Positions 6,943-13,092 of a stretch of DNA of 13,092 bases are shown here, one piece after another. The notes beneath the pieces were generated by a model, which saw nothing but the letters and a program-made list of their open reading frames with translations, searched no databases and was not told where the DNA came from. The stretch is from positions 1 through 13,092 of the forward strand of contig JAEYXC010000142.1 of assembly GCA_023428655.1 (NCBI GenBank). The letters run 5' to 3'. The translations under genes were made by a program, and so were the position numbers. The DNA comes from Bacillota bacterium (GTDB lineage: Bacteria > Bacillota > Clostridia > Lachnospirales > Lachnospiraceae). Numbering within the stretch: the stretch's first letter is position 1; each line of letters starts with the position of its first letter.

Positions 6943-8052
6943 ATGATGTTAAAATACCCGGATTATAAGAATAGTATCCTAAACCTAATAAATTCTATTG
7001 AAAAGGATTTTGGTATTACGAACGATCACCCAACCCTAGCTGCTGCCGATTTTATCCTGGCTAATAAGTATAGAAATGTTGTGCTGATGGTCTTTGATGC
7101 CATGGGCAGTCGTAACCTTGAGACTCTGCTTCCCCCAGACAGCTTTCTTCGAAGTCACCTGGTGCAGGAGCTTACCTCCGTATTTCCTCCGACCACCACC
7201 GCAGCAACTACAACTCTGGAAAGCGGATTAGCTCCCTCGGAGCATGGATGGCTTGGCTGGAGTCTGTATTTTCCGGAGGTGGCGGATAATGTTAATCTAT
7301 TTATCAATACGGATTATGAGGACAAACCGGTTGCAGACTATAATGTAGTTAACCAATACCTCCCCTATAAGAACGTAGTAGAGAAAATCAATGAGCTGTC
7401 CCAGGCAAGGGCAGAGTCCGTATCTTATTTTGGCTCCTACCATATTGAATGCTACGAAGAGATTCCGGAGGCTGTAGAAGCCTTATGCAAAGAGGAGGGA
7501 CGCCATTATCTCTATACCTATTGGCATGAACCGGATGCTTCCATGCATGAGAAGGGAATTACCAGTGAGGAGGCAGCTGCCTGGGTACAACGCATCAATA
7601 ATGACCTGGAGGAGCTAAGTCACAAGCTTGAGGATACGGTTTTATTTGTAACCTCGGATCACGGACATATGAACAGTAAGAATAAATACATCGGCGATTA
7701 TCCCGATATCATGGATACACTGAAATGGATGCCCTCCATAGAACCCCGCGCTTTAGCCTTTTATGTGAAGGAGGGCCGTGAGGTTGAATTTGAGACTATC
7801 TTTTTGAGACATTTCGGTGGGGACTTTATCCTACTGCCAAAGCAAGAGGTTATTGATCAAAGATTATTCGGCAAAGGAAATCCCCATCCCAGGTTCGAAG
7901 AGTTCCTAGGCGATTACCTAGCCATCGCAATTGGGGAGGTCTCCCTATTCTACAAGCGGGCCGATGCAGAGAAATTCATTGGTGTTCATGCCGGATTAAC
8001 CGATTTTGAGATGATGGTACCGATGATTGTAATTAAAGGAGACGCTAACTAG
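6943..8052 (+). CDS. Type I phosphodiesterase/nucleotide pyrophosphatase-family protein (alkaline phosphatase superfamily)
   Basis: The protein has 369 residues. AGGTAGGTG (6932-6940) precedes a double ATG (6943 or 6946). The metal site of the family is complete: VVLMVFDAMG (46-55) with Asp52; FPPTTTAATTT (81-91) holding the nucleophilic Thr (84-86); WHEPDASMHEKG (194-205) with Asp198 and His202; TSDHGH (237-242) with Asp239 and His240; and GVHAGLT (347-353) with His349. The order D-T-D-H-D-H-H matches bacterial nucleotide pyrophosphatase/phosphodiesterases, two-zinc enzymes that cleave phosphodiesters or nucleotide pyrophosphates. Unlike many relatives it has no signal peptide or membrane segment, so it should act in the cytoplasm. 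The substrate cannot be told from the sequence. It is the second gene of an operon with the membrane protein just upstream. Confidence 0.85.
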   Translation: MMLKYPDYKNSILNLINSIEKDFGITNDHPTLAAADFILANKYRNVVLMVFDAMGSRNLETLLPPDSFLRSHLVQELTSVFPPTTTAATTTLESGLAPSEHGWLGWSLYFPEVADNVNLFINTDYEDKPVADYNVVNQYLPYKNVVEKINELSQARAESVSYFGSYHIECYEEIPEAVEALCKEEGRHYLYTYWHEPDASMHEKGITSEEAAAWVQRINNDLEELSHKLEDTVLFVTSDHGHMNSKNKYIGDYPDIMDTLKWMPSIEPRALAFYVKEGREVEFETIFLRHFGGDFILLPKQEVIDQRLFGKGNPHPRFEEFLGDYLAIAIGEVSLFYKRADAEKFIGVHAGLTDFEMMVPMIVIKGDAN

Positions 8053-8084
8053 ATTCTTGAATAAGAATTTCATAATAGATCAAT

Positions 8085-8159
8085 GATTAGGTATTTTACA
8101 AATTGCTAAGGATTAAATATTTTATAAATTGATCTAGGATTAAGTATTTCACAAAATAG
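8085..8159. repeat. Degenerate tandem repeat, about 2.8 units of 26-27 bp
   Basis: Three adjacent units begin GATTA(A/G): 8085-8110, 8111-8137 and 8138-8159 (shortened). Each holds a GATTA-N2-TATTT-N-A-(C/T)-AAA core, and the first two end in CTAAG or CTAG. TAGATCAAT (8076-8084) and its exact complement ATTGATCTA (8128-8136) also flank the first unit and a half, so this stretch can fold into a loose hairpin. It lies between the phosphodiesterase stop and the convergent terminator, with no open frame. Together with the terminator it accounts for most of the 8053-8254 gap. Confidence 0.6.
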
Positions 8160-8205
8160 GAGCAAGAACAAAATGGAGTATATGATCCATTTTCGTTCTT
8201 GCTCC
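8159..8205. terminator. Long hairpin, probable bidirectional terminator between convergent genes
   Basis: GGAGCAAGAAC (8159-8169) pairs with 8195-8205 and AAAATGGA (8170-8177) with 8186-8193, giving 19 base pairs with one bulged C (8194) and an 8-base loop. On the minus strand the stem is followed by TATTTTGTG, a fair terminator for the aldo/keto reductase. On the plus strand the tail (CATTATTATA) is weaker. Confidence 0.75.
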
Positions 8206-8254
8206 CATTATTATAAAAGCTTAATTAAAGAACATACTATGATATTGCGACCCT

Positions 8255-9058
8255 CTATAGAAGATCCAATGCCTTCATATCTTCTTCACTAATCTCAAAT
8301 TCCACCTGAGCATTGGAGACAATACGCTCCTCCTTTGTGGACTTCGGTATAACTACCATATCCTTCTGTAGGCAATAGCGGATACATAGCTGCGCCGGTG
8401 TAACCTGATACTTTGTGGCCATCTCTACAATTGCCTCATCGTTGATAATTCTTCCGGTAGCAAGTGGTGAATAAGCCGTAATCAGAATATCTTTCTTCTC
8501 ACAGTAACTTACAATCTCCTCCTGACGGTCGCCTATATGAAAACGGATTTGATTCACCATGGGAACGTGCTTACATACTGCCAGGATTGGTTCTATATGC
8601 TTCGGTTCAAAATTAGAGATACCGATGGCCTTCACCTTACCGCTGTCATAAATCTCTTCAAAAGCCTTCCAGCTGGCAAGATTTCCTTCCGTACAATCCA
8701 TGCCGATCTTATCCCATGGCCAGGGTGCATGAATCAGATATAAATCAATATAATCAAGGGCAAGCAAGGTTAAGGATTTCTGAAAGCATTCCTTTGCAAT
8801 CTCGTAGCCCTTAAACTGAGCGGGGAGCTTCGTCGTTACGAATATCTCCTCCCTCGGTACTCCGGAATCCTTGATGGCTCTGCCCACGCTTCCTTCATTT
8901 CCATATGCCATTGCTGTATCGATATGTCGATAGCCATGCTTGAGTGCCCATAGCACTGAATTATATGCTTCTTCTCCTTCTGGTATCTGCCAGGTTCCAA
9001 GTCCCAGCTTGGGTATTTTTATTCCATTTTGTAATGTAAAGGTATCCTGCAATATCAT
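8255..9058 (-). CDS. Aldo/keto reductase
   Basis: The protein has 267 residues, typical of prokaryotic AKR5-type 2,5-diketogluconate/aldehyde reductases. The start at 9058 follows AAAGGAGG on the minus strand at 8-base spacing; an in-frame ATG at 9106 is without one and falls at the expected transcription start. The TIM-barrel motifs run in order: KLGLGTWQ (17-24), GYRHIDTAMAYGNE (42-55) with Asp47 and Tyr52, TTKLP with Lys77, LIHAPWP with His110, GISNFEPKHI (146-155), VNQIRFH, AYSPLATG and IPKSTKEERI (237-246), which binds the NADP phosphate. The catalytic tetrad Asp-Tyr-Lys-His is complete. It should reduce aldehydes or ketones in the cytoplasm with NAD(P)H. It is divergent from a MerR regulator, with a MerR-type promoter between them, which suggests induction by electrophiles such as aldehydes. 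The exact substrate is unknown. Confidence 0.92.
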   Translation of the reverse strand: MILQDTFTLQNGIKIPKLGLGTWQIPEGEEAYNSVLWALKHGYRHIDTAMAYGNEGSVGRAIKDSGVPREEIFVTTKLPAQFKGYEIAKECFQKSLTLLALDYIDLYLIHAPWPWDKIGMDCTEGNLASWKAFEEIYDSGKVKAIGISNFEPKHIEPILAVCKHVPMVNQIRFHIGDRQEEIVSYCEKKDILITAYSPLATGRIINDEAIVEMATKYQVTPAQLCIRYCLQKDMVVIPKSTKEERIVSNAQVEFEISEEDMKALDLL

Positions 9059-9099
9059 TGTTTCATCCTCCTTTATATAATTAGCGTTTCTGTTAATCG

Positions 9100-9128
9100 T
9101 TGACATATTTTATTATAAATGCTAAAGT
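9100..9128 (+). promoter_or_regulatory. Candidate promoter of the MerR-MBL operon
   Basis: A perfect TTGACA (9100-9105) is followed after 17 bases by TAAAGT (9123-9128, four of six matches). The -10 lies in the left half of the 14-bp palindrome, so bound regulator would block it: an arrangement for autorepression. A second small inverted repeat, AGGGAA/TTCCCT (9142-9147/9157-9162), is in the leader. Confidence 0.45.
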
Positions 9129-9142
9129 TAACTTTAAGTCAA
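9112..9142 (-). promoter_or_regulatory. MerR-type promoter and operator of the aldo/keto reductase gene
   Basis: On the minus strand TTGACT (complement of 9137-9142) and a perfect TATAAT (complement of 9112-9117) are separated by 19 bases (9118-9136). That over-long spacer is the hallmark of MerR-activated promoters, where the regulator untwists the DNA to align the two hexamers. Most of it is a perfect 14-bp palindrome, TAAAGTTAACTTTA (9123-9136), the expected operator. Transcription should start near 9105, about 47 bases before the ATG. Confidence 0.85.
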
Positions 9143-9199
9143 GGGAAATCAAAATATTCCCTGTAAAAAGTAAAGATAAATTCAAAGGAGGAACATAAC

Positions 9200-9610
9200 A
9201 TGAGCTATTCCATTCAGCAGGCCGCTCAGAAGCTGGGTTTAACCCCTTCTACTCTACGTTATTATGATAAGGAGGGGCTGCTTCCAAACTTAAAGCGAAC
9301 AGATAGCGGCATCCGCATCTTCAGTGATACGGATCTTGATTGGCTTGGACTGATCTGTTGTCTGAAGAACAGTGGTATGCCAATCCTTGAAATTAAACAA
9401 TTTATGAATCTCTGCTTACTCGGTGAGGATACCTGCGAGGAGCGAAGAGAGGTATTGGAGAAGCATAGAGCAGAGATTTTAAACCAAATGGAGGTTCTTA
9501 AGAACAGCCTTAATATCGTAAATTATAAAATCAATCATTATAAGGAAATCGGAATATTTCATATCGATCAAGAGAATGGAGGGGAAGCCTGTGACAAATC
9601 AGCTTCATAA
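9200..9610 (+). CDS. MerR-family transcriptional regulator (AdhR/NmlR-like)
   Basis: The protein has 136 residues and is preceded by AAAGGAGG. The winged-helix DNA-binding domain is residues 3-70: SIQQAAQKLGLTPSTLRYYDKEGLLP (helix-turn-helix) and RTDSGIRIFSDTDLDWL (wing). A dimerisation coiled coil spans about 79-117 and a short tail follows; there is no large effector domain. Cys53 and Cys54 (LICCLKNSGM) lie where aldehyde- and thiol-stress regulators of the AdhR/NmlR group carry a reactive cysteine, so electrophile sensing is plausible but inferred. It is divergent from the aldo/keto reductase and its last 20 bases overlap the MBL gene, so it is co-transcribed with that gene. The palindrome at 9123-9136 is its likely site, activating the reductase and probably limiting its own expression. 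Confidence 0.9.
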   Translation: MSYSIQQAAQKLGLTPSTLRYYDKEGLLPNLKRTDSGIRIFSDTDLDWLGLICCLKNSGMPILEIKQFMNLCLLGEDTCEERREVLEKHRAEILNQMEVLKNSLNIVNYKINHYKEIGIFHIDQENGGEACDKSAS

Positions 9611-10319
9611 ATTATCCGAACGAATCTATTATTTACCTTTTATGGAAGAGATCGATCGCCCAAATCTAGGCTATATTTGCGGGAATAACTATTCCCTTAT
9701 GGTGGATGCCGGCAACTCCCGTAAGCATACCGAATACTTTCTAGCACAGCTTGCAGAGCTTAATCTTCCCTATCCGGATTTTATTGCCATAACCCATTGG
9801 CATTGGGATCACACCTTTGGACTACATGCACTAAAAGCAAAGTCGATTACCGGTAAGCTGACTCATGAACAGCTTACTAAGGTAGCTGCCTGGCGCTGGG
9901 ATGATGCATCCATGGGTGCCCGTCTGATAACCGGGGAAGAAATTGAATTCTGTGACAAGCATATCCGAATAGAATACCCCAATCCGGAGGATATCATAGT
10001 GAAGACGGCAGATCTTGTATTTGAGCAAAGTCTTAGGATTGACCTTGGTGGTGTTACCTGTGAATTACTCCCCATCATCAATCCCCATTCCGAAGACTCC
10101 GTTGCGATATATATTCCGGAGGAACGAATCATCTTCCTGGGAGATGCATCCGGTGGTGATTATTATCACAATCAGGGTCGTTATGATAAAAAAAGGTTGA
10201 TTCGCTTTATGGAATTCATCAAGGAGAAGGATTTTGATCTGTGTGTCGAGGGTCATGATCATGCCATCTCCAAGGAACAGCTACTGATCTATATGCAGGA
10301 GGAATTAGATAAGCTGTAG
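9591..10319 (+). CDS. Metallo-beta-lactamase-fold hydrolase
   Basis: The protein has 242 residues. The GTG start at 9591 is chosen because GGAGGGG (9578-9584) precedes it at good spacing; the in-frame ATG at 9576 would lie within that site. It overlaps the MerR gene by 20 bases, a sign of translational coupling. The metal motif THWHWDH gives His69, His71, Asp73 and His74; further ligands are His166 (NPHSEDS), Asp185 (FLGDASGG) and His222 in EGHDH (220-224). These fit a two-metal MBL fold. Family activities include glyoxalase II, lactonases and other thioester, ester or phosphoester hydrolases; the sequence does not fix which. Placed beside an aldo/keto reductase and an electrophile-type MerR, a role in clearing toxic aldehyde adducts or esters is reasonable. 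It has no signal peptide, so it should be cytoplasmic. Confidence 0.88.
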   Translation: MTNQLHKLSERIYYLPFMEEIDRPNLGYICGNNYSLMVDAGNSRKHTEYFLAQLAELNLPYPDFIAITHWHWDHTFGLHALKAKSITGKLTHEQLTKVAAWRWDDASMGARLITGEEIEFCDKHIRIEYPNPEDIIVKTADLVFEQSLRIDLGGVTCELLPIINPHSEDSVAIYIPEERIIFLGDASGGDYYHNQGRYDKKRLIRFMEFIKEKDFDLCVEGHDHAISKEQLLIYMQEELDKL

Positions 10320-10451
10320 AGACTCTTCATCCGTATATACATACTGTTATATCATTTCGTACTCTACTACCGCTAACATTTACCTGGCTGGTAGTTTAGC
10401 CCTATTGTGTGATTCTTATGGTTTTTCAAGGAAGCTTAAGAAAAAATTAAC

Positions 10452-10480
10452 TTGAAGAATAATCGACACAGGAATACAAT
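10452..10480 (+). promoter_or_regulatory. Promoter of the LRR-protein gene
   Basis: TTGAAG (10452-10457) and TACAAT (10475-10480) are separated by 17 bases. Transcription would start near 10487, giving a leader of about 80 bases. The gap upstream (10320-10451) holds only a weak inverted repeat, ACTACC/GGTAGT (10366-10371/10390-10395), and no convincing terminator for the MBL gene. Confidence 0.55.
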
Positions 10481-10500
10481 AAAAAAGTAATTGGGAGCAA

Positions 10501-10522
10501 ATGGAGTGTTCTTTCCCTCCAT
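10501..10522 (+). other. Small hairpin in the LRR-gene leader
   Basis: ATGGAG (10501-10506) pairs with CTCCAT (10517-10522) around a 10-base loop, about 30 bases before the ribosome binding site AGGAGGT (10554-10560). It could affect message stability or translation, but it is only 6 bp long. Confidence 0.3.
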
Positions 10523-10565
10523 GTAAATGAATAAAAGATACATAGCATGTAATAGGAGGTGTTTT

Positions 10566-12860
10566 ATGCAATTCAAGTTTAAAAAAATTATCGGTGTACT
10601 GTTCTTTCTGATGGTGTGCTTCCTTTTGGCAAAGCCTGTTGAAGCAGCCCCGGGTGATTTTCTGATCAAGGATGGTGTGCTTCTGGCCTATACGGGTACA
10701 TCCAAGACCGTTCAAGTACCGAGCAGTATTACCACCATTGGCAAGCGTGCCTTCTACGAGAACTCTACCATAACCACAATCGTATTACCATCCGGTGTAA
10801 AGGTAATTGAGGATGAGGCCTTTGCTAATTGCTATTCCTTACAAAAGATCAATCTTCCGAACGGAATCAAACGTATTCCATTTAAAGCTTTTAACAATTG
10901 CTATAAGCTGAAAAGCATTTCCCTTTCCGATCAGTTAACCTATATCGGTGAGAGTGCTTTTTCCGGCTGCAGCTCCTTAACAAAGCTATCATTACCAAAG
11001 TCATTAAAATTCATCAGTATCGAGGCCTTTCGTTGGTGCTCCAAGCTCAAGACTGTCAGCATTCCCGAAGACAGTGCCTTATACTACATTGCACGAAGAG
11101 CCTTCGAAGGCTGCGAACAATTGACCTCCATCCGTCTTCCCGATGGTCTGACTACCCTAGGGAAACAAGCCTTTCGCTTTTGTTACAAGCTTAGTAAGGT
11201 TAACATTCCGGACAGCTTAACAAAGCTTCAGAGAGAGACCTTCCAGTACTGCAAAAGCTTGACCTCTCTCTCCATACCGGACTCCGTTACCGAGATAGAA
11301 CCCTATGCTTTTTCTGAGTGCTCTAAGCTTACAAGCATCAAGCTTCCAAGCAAGCTTACCATAATCTCCGAGGGCCTGTTATCCGGATGCTCTAAGCTAA
11401 AGAATATTCAGCTTCCGGCTTCTGTCACCAGGATTGATGCTTCCGCCTTCGCCTCCTGCTCTGCTGTTACAAGTATTAAGCTTCCTGACAGCTTACAGAA
11501 GATTGAAGATAGTACCTTTGCTAATTGCAAGAAATTAAAATCAATTACCATTCCTGCTTCTGTCACAAGCATTGGCAATAATGCCTTTGCAAACTGTAGT
11601 GCCCTAAGTGATATTTCTCTTCCCGAGAAGCTTCAATATCTTGGCGAAAGTGCATTCCAGAGCTGTAGTAGTCTGACCTCGGTAACTTTACCAAAAGCAA
11701 TTACGGCAATTGAACGATATACCTTTATGGGTTGTTCTAAGCTGCTCTATGTCACCTTATCGGATGCAACCACTAAGATCGGCAATGGGGCCTTTGAAGC
11801 CTGTCGAAGTCTTATAAGCATCCGTTTCCCTGATACAGTGAGCTATATTGGAAGCTATGCCTTCCAGCAGTGCCACCAATTATCCGAGATTACACTGCCT
11901 AATTCCATCAATATCCTTGGCGCAGGTGCCTTTTCACAATGTGTTAATCTAAAAAAAGTTACTCTGCCGGATAATTTAACTTATATAGCAAGTTACCTAT
12001 TCAGTGGGTGCACCTCCTTAGCAGAATTTTCTATTCCGGCTTCCGTAGAGACCATTGAAGATAATGCCTTCAGTGAATGCCGCAGCCTAACGTTGATGAC
12101 TGTTCCGGAAGGTGTTACCACGCTCGGTGACAATGTATTTAGAGGCTGTGCTTCCTTGGTTGATATCTCTCTACCGGATACGTTAGAAGCACTTGGCAGC
12201 AATGTATTTACCGGAACCGTATGGGTCCGAAACAATGAAAAAAATAATATGGTTATTACCAATAATGGATTTTTGGTAAAATACACCGGTAATGCCAGCG
12301 AGCTCATCCTTCCGAAGGAGGTTGTATACATTGCTCCCTATGTATTTCGAAGTAACAGTTCGTTAACGAAGGTGACTCTTCCGGATAATATCACTACCAT
12401 CGCACGCCATGCCTTTAATGATTGCAGTAAGCTTTCAGAGGTTATTCTTCCCAAGAGACTAAAGACAATTGAGGCATCCGCTTTCGCTAATTGCTACAAG
12501 CTCACTGAGATTAATTTGCCTGCTTCGCTTACAACCATCGGAAAGAGTGCCTTTGCAGGCAGCGGTTTAAGATCATTGATTCTGCCCGCTTCCATCACTA
12601 ATGTTGATTCCTATGCCTTCAGCAGCTGTCAAAACCTTGAAGAGGTATGGTTATCGGTCGGAATGACCGAGGTAAAGAGCTACGCCTTTGGTTGGAATCC
12701 AATGTTACTGAAGATCCATGTTCCCGATACCATCACAAAGCTGGATAAGAATGCGTTCTATAGCTGGGAGACCAAGGGAAAGCAGACAATCTATTGCAGT
12801 CCAAACAGTGCTGCATACGATTATGCCGAGGCAAATGGATTCATAATTGAATTGGAATAA
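10566..12860 (+). CDS. Secreted LRR_5 (BspA-type) leucine-rich-repeat protein
   Basis: The protein has 764 residues. AGGAGGT (10554-10560) fixes the start at 10566, where the protein opens with a Sec signal peptide: MQFKFKK, a hydrophobic core (8-22) and AKPVEAAPG, with cleavage probably after VEA near residue 28. About 29 repeats of 23 residues follow from residue 53 to about 746, of the form xxVTxIGxxAFxxCxxLTSIxLP, typical of LRR_5/BspA-like proteins. The array is broken once, about 556-578, by ITNNGFLVKYTG, which echoes the N-terminal FLIKDGVLLAYTG (32-44). The end (YCSPNSAAYDYAEANGFIIELE) is the usual cap of such arrays. No LPXTG motif, SLH domain, dockerin, transmembrane anchor or lipobox is present, so it is probably released or held non-covalently at the surface. 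Such proteins usually mediate protein, cell or surface binding; the ligand here is unknown. It has its own promoter. Confidence 0.9.
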   Translation: MQFKFKKIIGVLFFLMVCFLLAKPVEAAPGDFLIKDGVLLAYTGTSKTVQVPSSITTIGKRAFYENSTITTIVLPSGVKVIEDEAFANCYSLQKINLPNGIKRIPFKAFNNCYKLKSISLSDQLTYIGESAFSGCSSLTKLSLPKSLKFISIEAFRWCSKLKTVSIPEDSALYYIARRAFEGCEQLTSIRLPDGLTTLGKQAFRFCYKLSKVNIPDSLTKLQRETFQYCKSLTSLSIPDSVTEIEPYAFSECSKLTSIKLPSKLTIISEGLLSGCSKLKNIQLPASVTRIDASAFASCSAVTSIKLPDSLQKIEDSTFANCKKLKSITIPASVTSIGNNAFANCSALSDISLPEKLQYLGESAFQSCSSLTSVTLPKAITAIERYTFMGCSKLLYVTLSDATTKIGNGAFEACRSLISIRFPDTVSYIGSYAFQQCHQLSEITLPNSINILGAGAFSQCVNLKKVTLPDNLTYIASYLFSGCTSLAEFSIPASVETIEDNAFSECRSLTLMTVPEGVTTLGDNVFRGCASLVDISLPDTLEALGSNVFTGTVWVRNNEKNNMVITNNGFLVKYTGNASELILPKEVVYIAPYVFRSNSSLTKVTLPDNITTIARHAFNDCSKLSEVILPKRLKTIEASAFANCYKLTEINLPASLTTIGKSAFAGSGLRSLILPASITNVDSYAFSSCQNLEEVWLSVGMTEVKSYAFGWNPMLLKIHVPDTITKLDKNAFYSWETKGKQTIYCSPNSAAYDYAEANGFIIELE
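10722..12803 (+). repeat. Coding array of about 29 diverged 69-bp repeats
   Basis: The LRR_5 units repeat every 69 bases with few exceptions: one unit of 25 residues (repeat 6), one of 22 (repeat 26) and the long interrupted unit (repeat 22, residues 538-583). In 23 units a cysteine falls at the same place, position 14 of 23. The copies differ widely at the DNA level, so this is an old array rather than a recent expansion. Confidence 0.8.
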
Positions 12861-13005
12861 GCCTCCGAAGGTAGTGAAGGACTATTATACGTATAGAACC
12901 AATCCGCTTCGCAGACATTTTATGAAGCAAGTATTAAGGTAAGGGGCTGTTGCATAAGGCATGGTAAAATGAAGGAACGAACTACATGCATCCCTCACAC
13001 ACAGG
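12861..13005. other. Non-coding stretch after the LRR gene
   Basis: No coding region and no clear terminator is seen after the stop at 12860; the best hairpin is GCTTC/GAAGC around 12908-12927 with a long loop. GGGGCTGTTGCA at 12943-12954 resembles the outer end of several Firmicute insertion sequences as I recall them, but no transposase frame is present in the window. Confidence 0.35.
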
Positions 13006-13090
13006 TTGACGGACATCTTATTGTTTTGTATGCCATTATCAAACATAAATGTTTGCTATTGTCATACAAATTCAACAATCTGTCCGTCAA
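13006..13090. repeat. Large imperfect hairpin / inverted repeat near the right edge
   Basis: TTGACGGACA (13006-13015) is matched by TGTCCGTCAA (13081-13090). Inside it ATTGT (13020-13024) pairs with 13075-13079, TTTGTATG (13025-13032) with CATACAAA (13063-13070) and CAAACA (13040-13045) with TGTTTG (13050-13055) around a TAAA loop. All four blocks nest in register, forming one long hairpin with small internal loops. It could be a miniature transposable element, an insertion-sequence end or a structured RNA; the window ends before its context can be read. Confidence 0.65.
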
Positions 13091-13092
13091 AC

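Noticed and set aside
10425..10456. Inverted repeat TTCAAG/CTTGAA as the terminator of the MerR-MBL operon
   Set aside because: Only 6 bp around a 20-base loop, no T-tract follows, and it overlaps the LRR promoter.
11993..12331. Minus-strand open frame inside the LRR gene
   Set aside because: It is an antisense reading of the 69-bp repeats with no start signal or known motif.
10722..12803. The regular 69-bp spacing as a CRISPR array or non-coding satellite
   Set aside because: The period equals 23 codons, the frame is open throughout and the translation is a classic LRR_5 array.

Overview
The window is low-GC, tightly packed DNA with strong AGGAGG-type ribosome binding sites. Its genes include a CotA-type laccase, MerR regulators, a lipoprotein with a Firmicutes lipobox and a long secreted protein built of BspA-type LRR_5 repeats. 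Together these suggest an anaerobic, probably spore-forming Clostridia genome, most likely of the Lachnospiraceae type. That placement is inferred from gene style, not proven. No rRNA, tRNA, CRISPR array, prophage or complete transposon was seen.

Layout. (1) 1-1150, plus strand: the C-terminal end of a SAM-dependent methyltransferase, a small lipoprotein and a VOC-family (glyoxalase-like) protein. (2) 1135-4485: a regulator with two MerR DNA-binding domains on the minus strand, divergent from a UvrA-like twin-ABC ATPase that lacks the UvrB-binding insert; a strong terminator follows. This looks like a drug- or toxin-responsive resistance pair. (3) 4614-6227, minus strand: a multicopper oxidase with all CotA copper ligands, convergent with the UvrA-like gene. 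(4) 6482-8052, plus strand: a two-gene operon of a five-helix membrane protein and a metal-dependent phosphodiesterase/pyrophosphatase of the alkaline phosphatase superfamily. (5) 8053-8254: a convergent intergenic region with a degenerate tandem repeat and a long hairpin terminator. (6) 8255-10319: an aldo/keto reductase (minus) divergent from a MerR regulator and an overlapping metallo-beta-lactamase-fold hydrolase (plus). The shared control region holds a classic MerR-type promoter, with a 19-bp spacer containing a perfect 14-bp palindrome. (7) 10566-12860, plus strand: a secreted protein of about 29 LRR_5 repeats with its own promoter. (8) 12861-13092: non-coding, ending in a large imperfect hairpin that is cut close to the window edge.

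Two themes recur. Two separate MerR-controlled divergent units (1135-4485 and 8255-10319) pair a regulator with likely detoxification genes: an ABC ATPase in one, and an aldehyde/ketone reductase plus an MBL hydrolase in the other. The remaining genes look like ordinary accessory functions. I do not see a clearly new multi-gene defence or biosynthetic system. The points most worth a second look are the tandem-MerR/UvrA-like pair with its shared direct repeat, the MerR/AKR/MBL control region, the CotA-like oxidase in a probable anaerobe with a sporulation-like promoter match, and the terminal hairpin.
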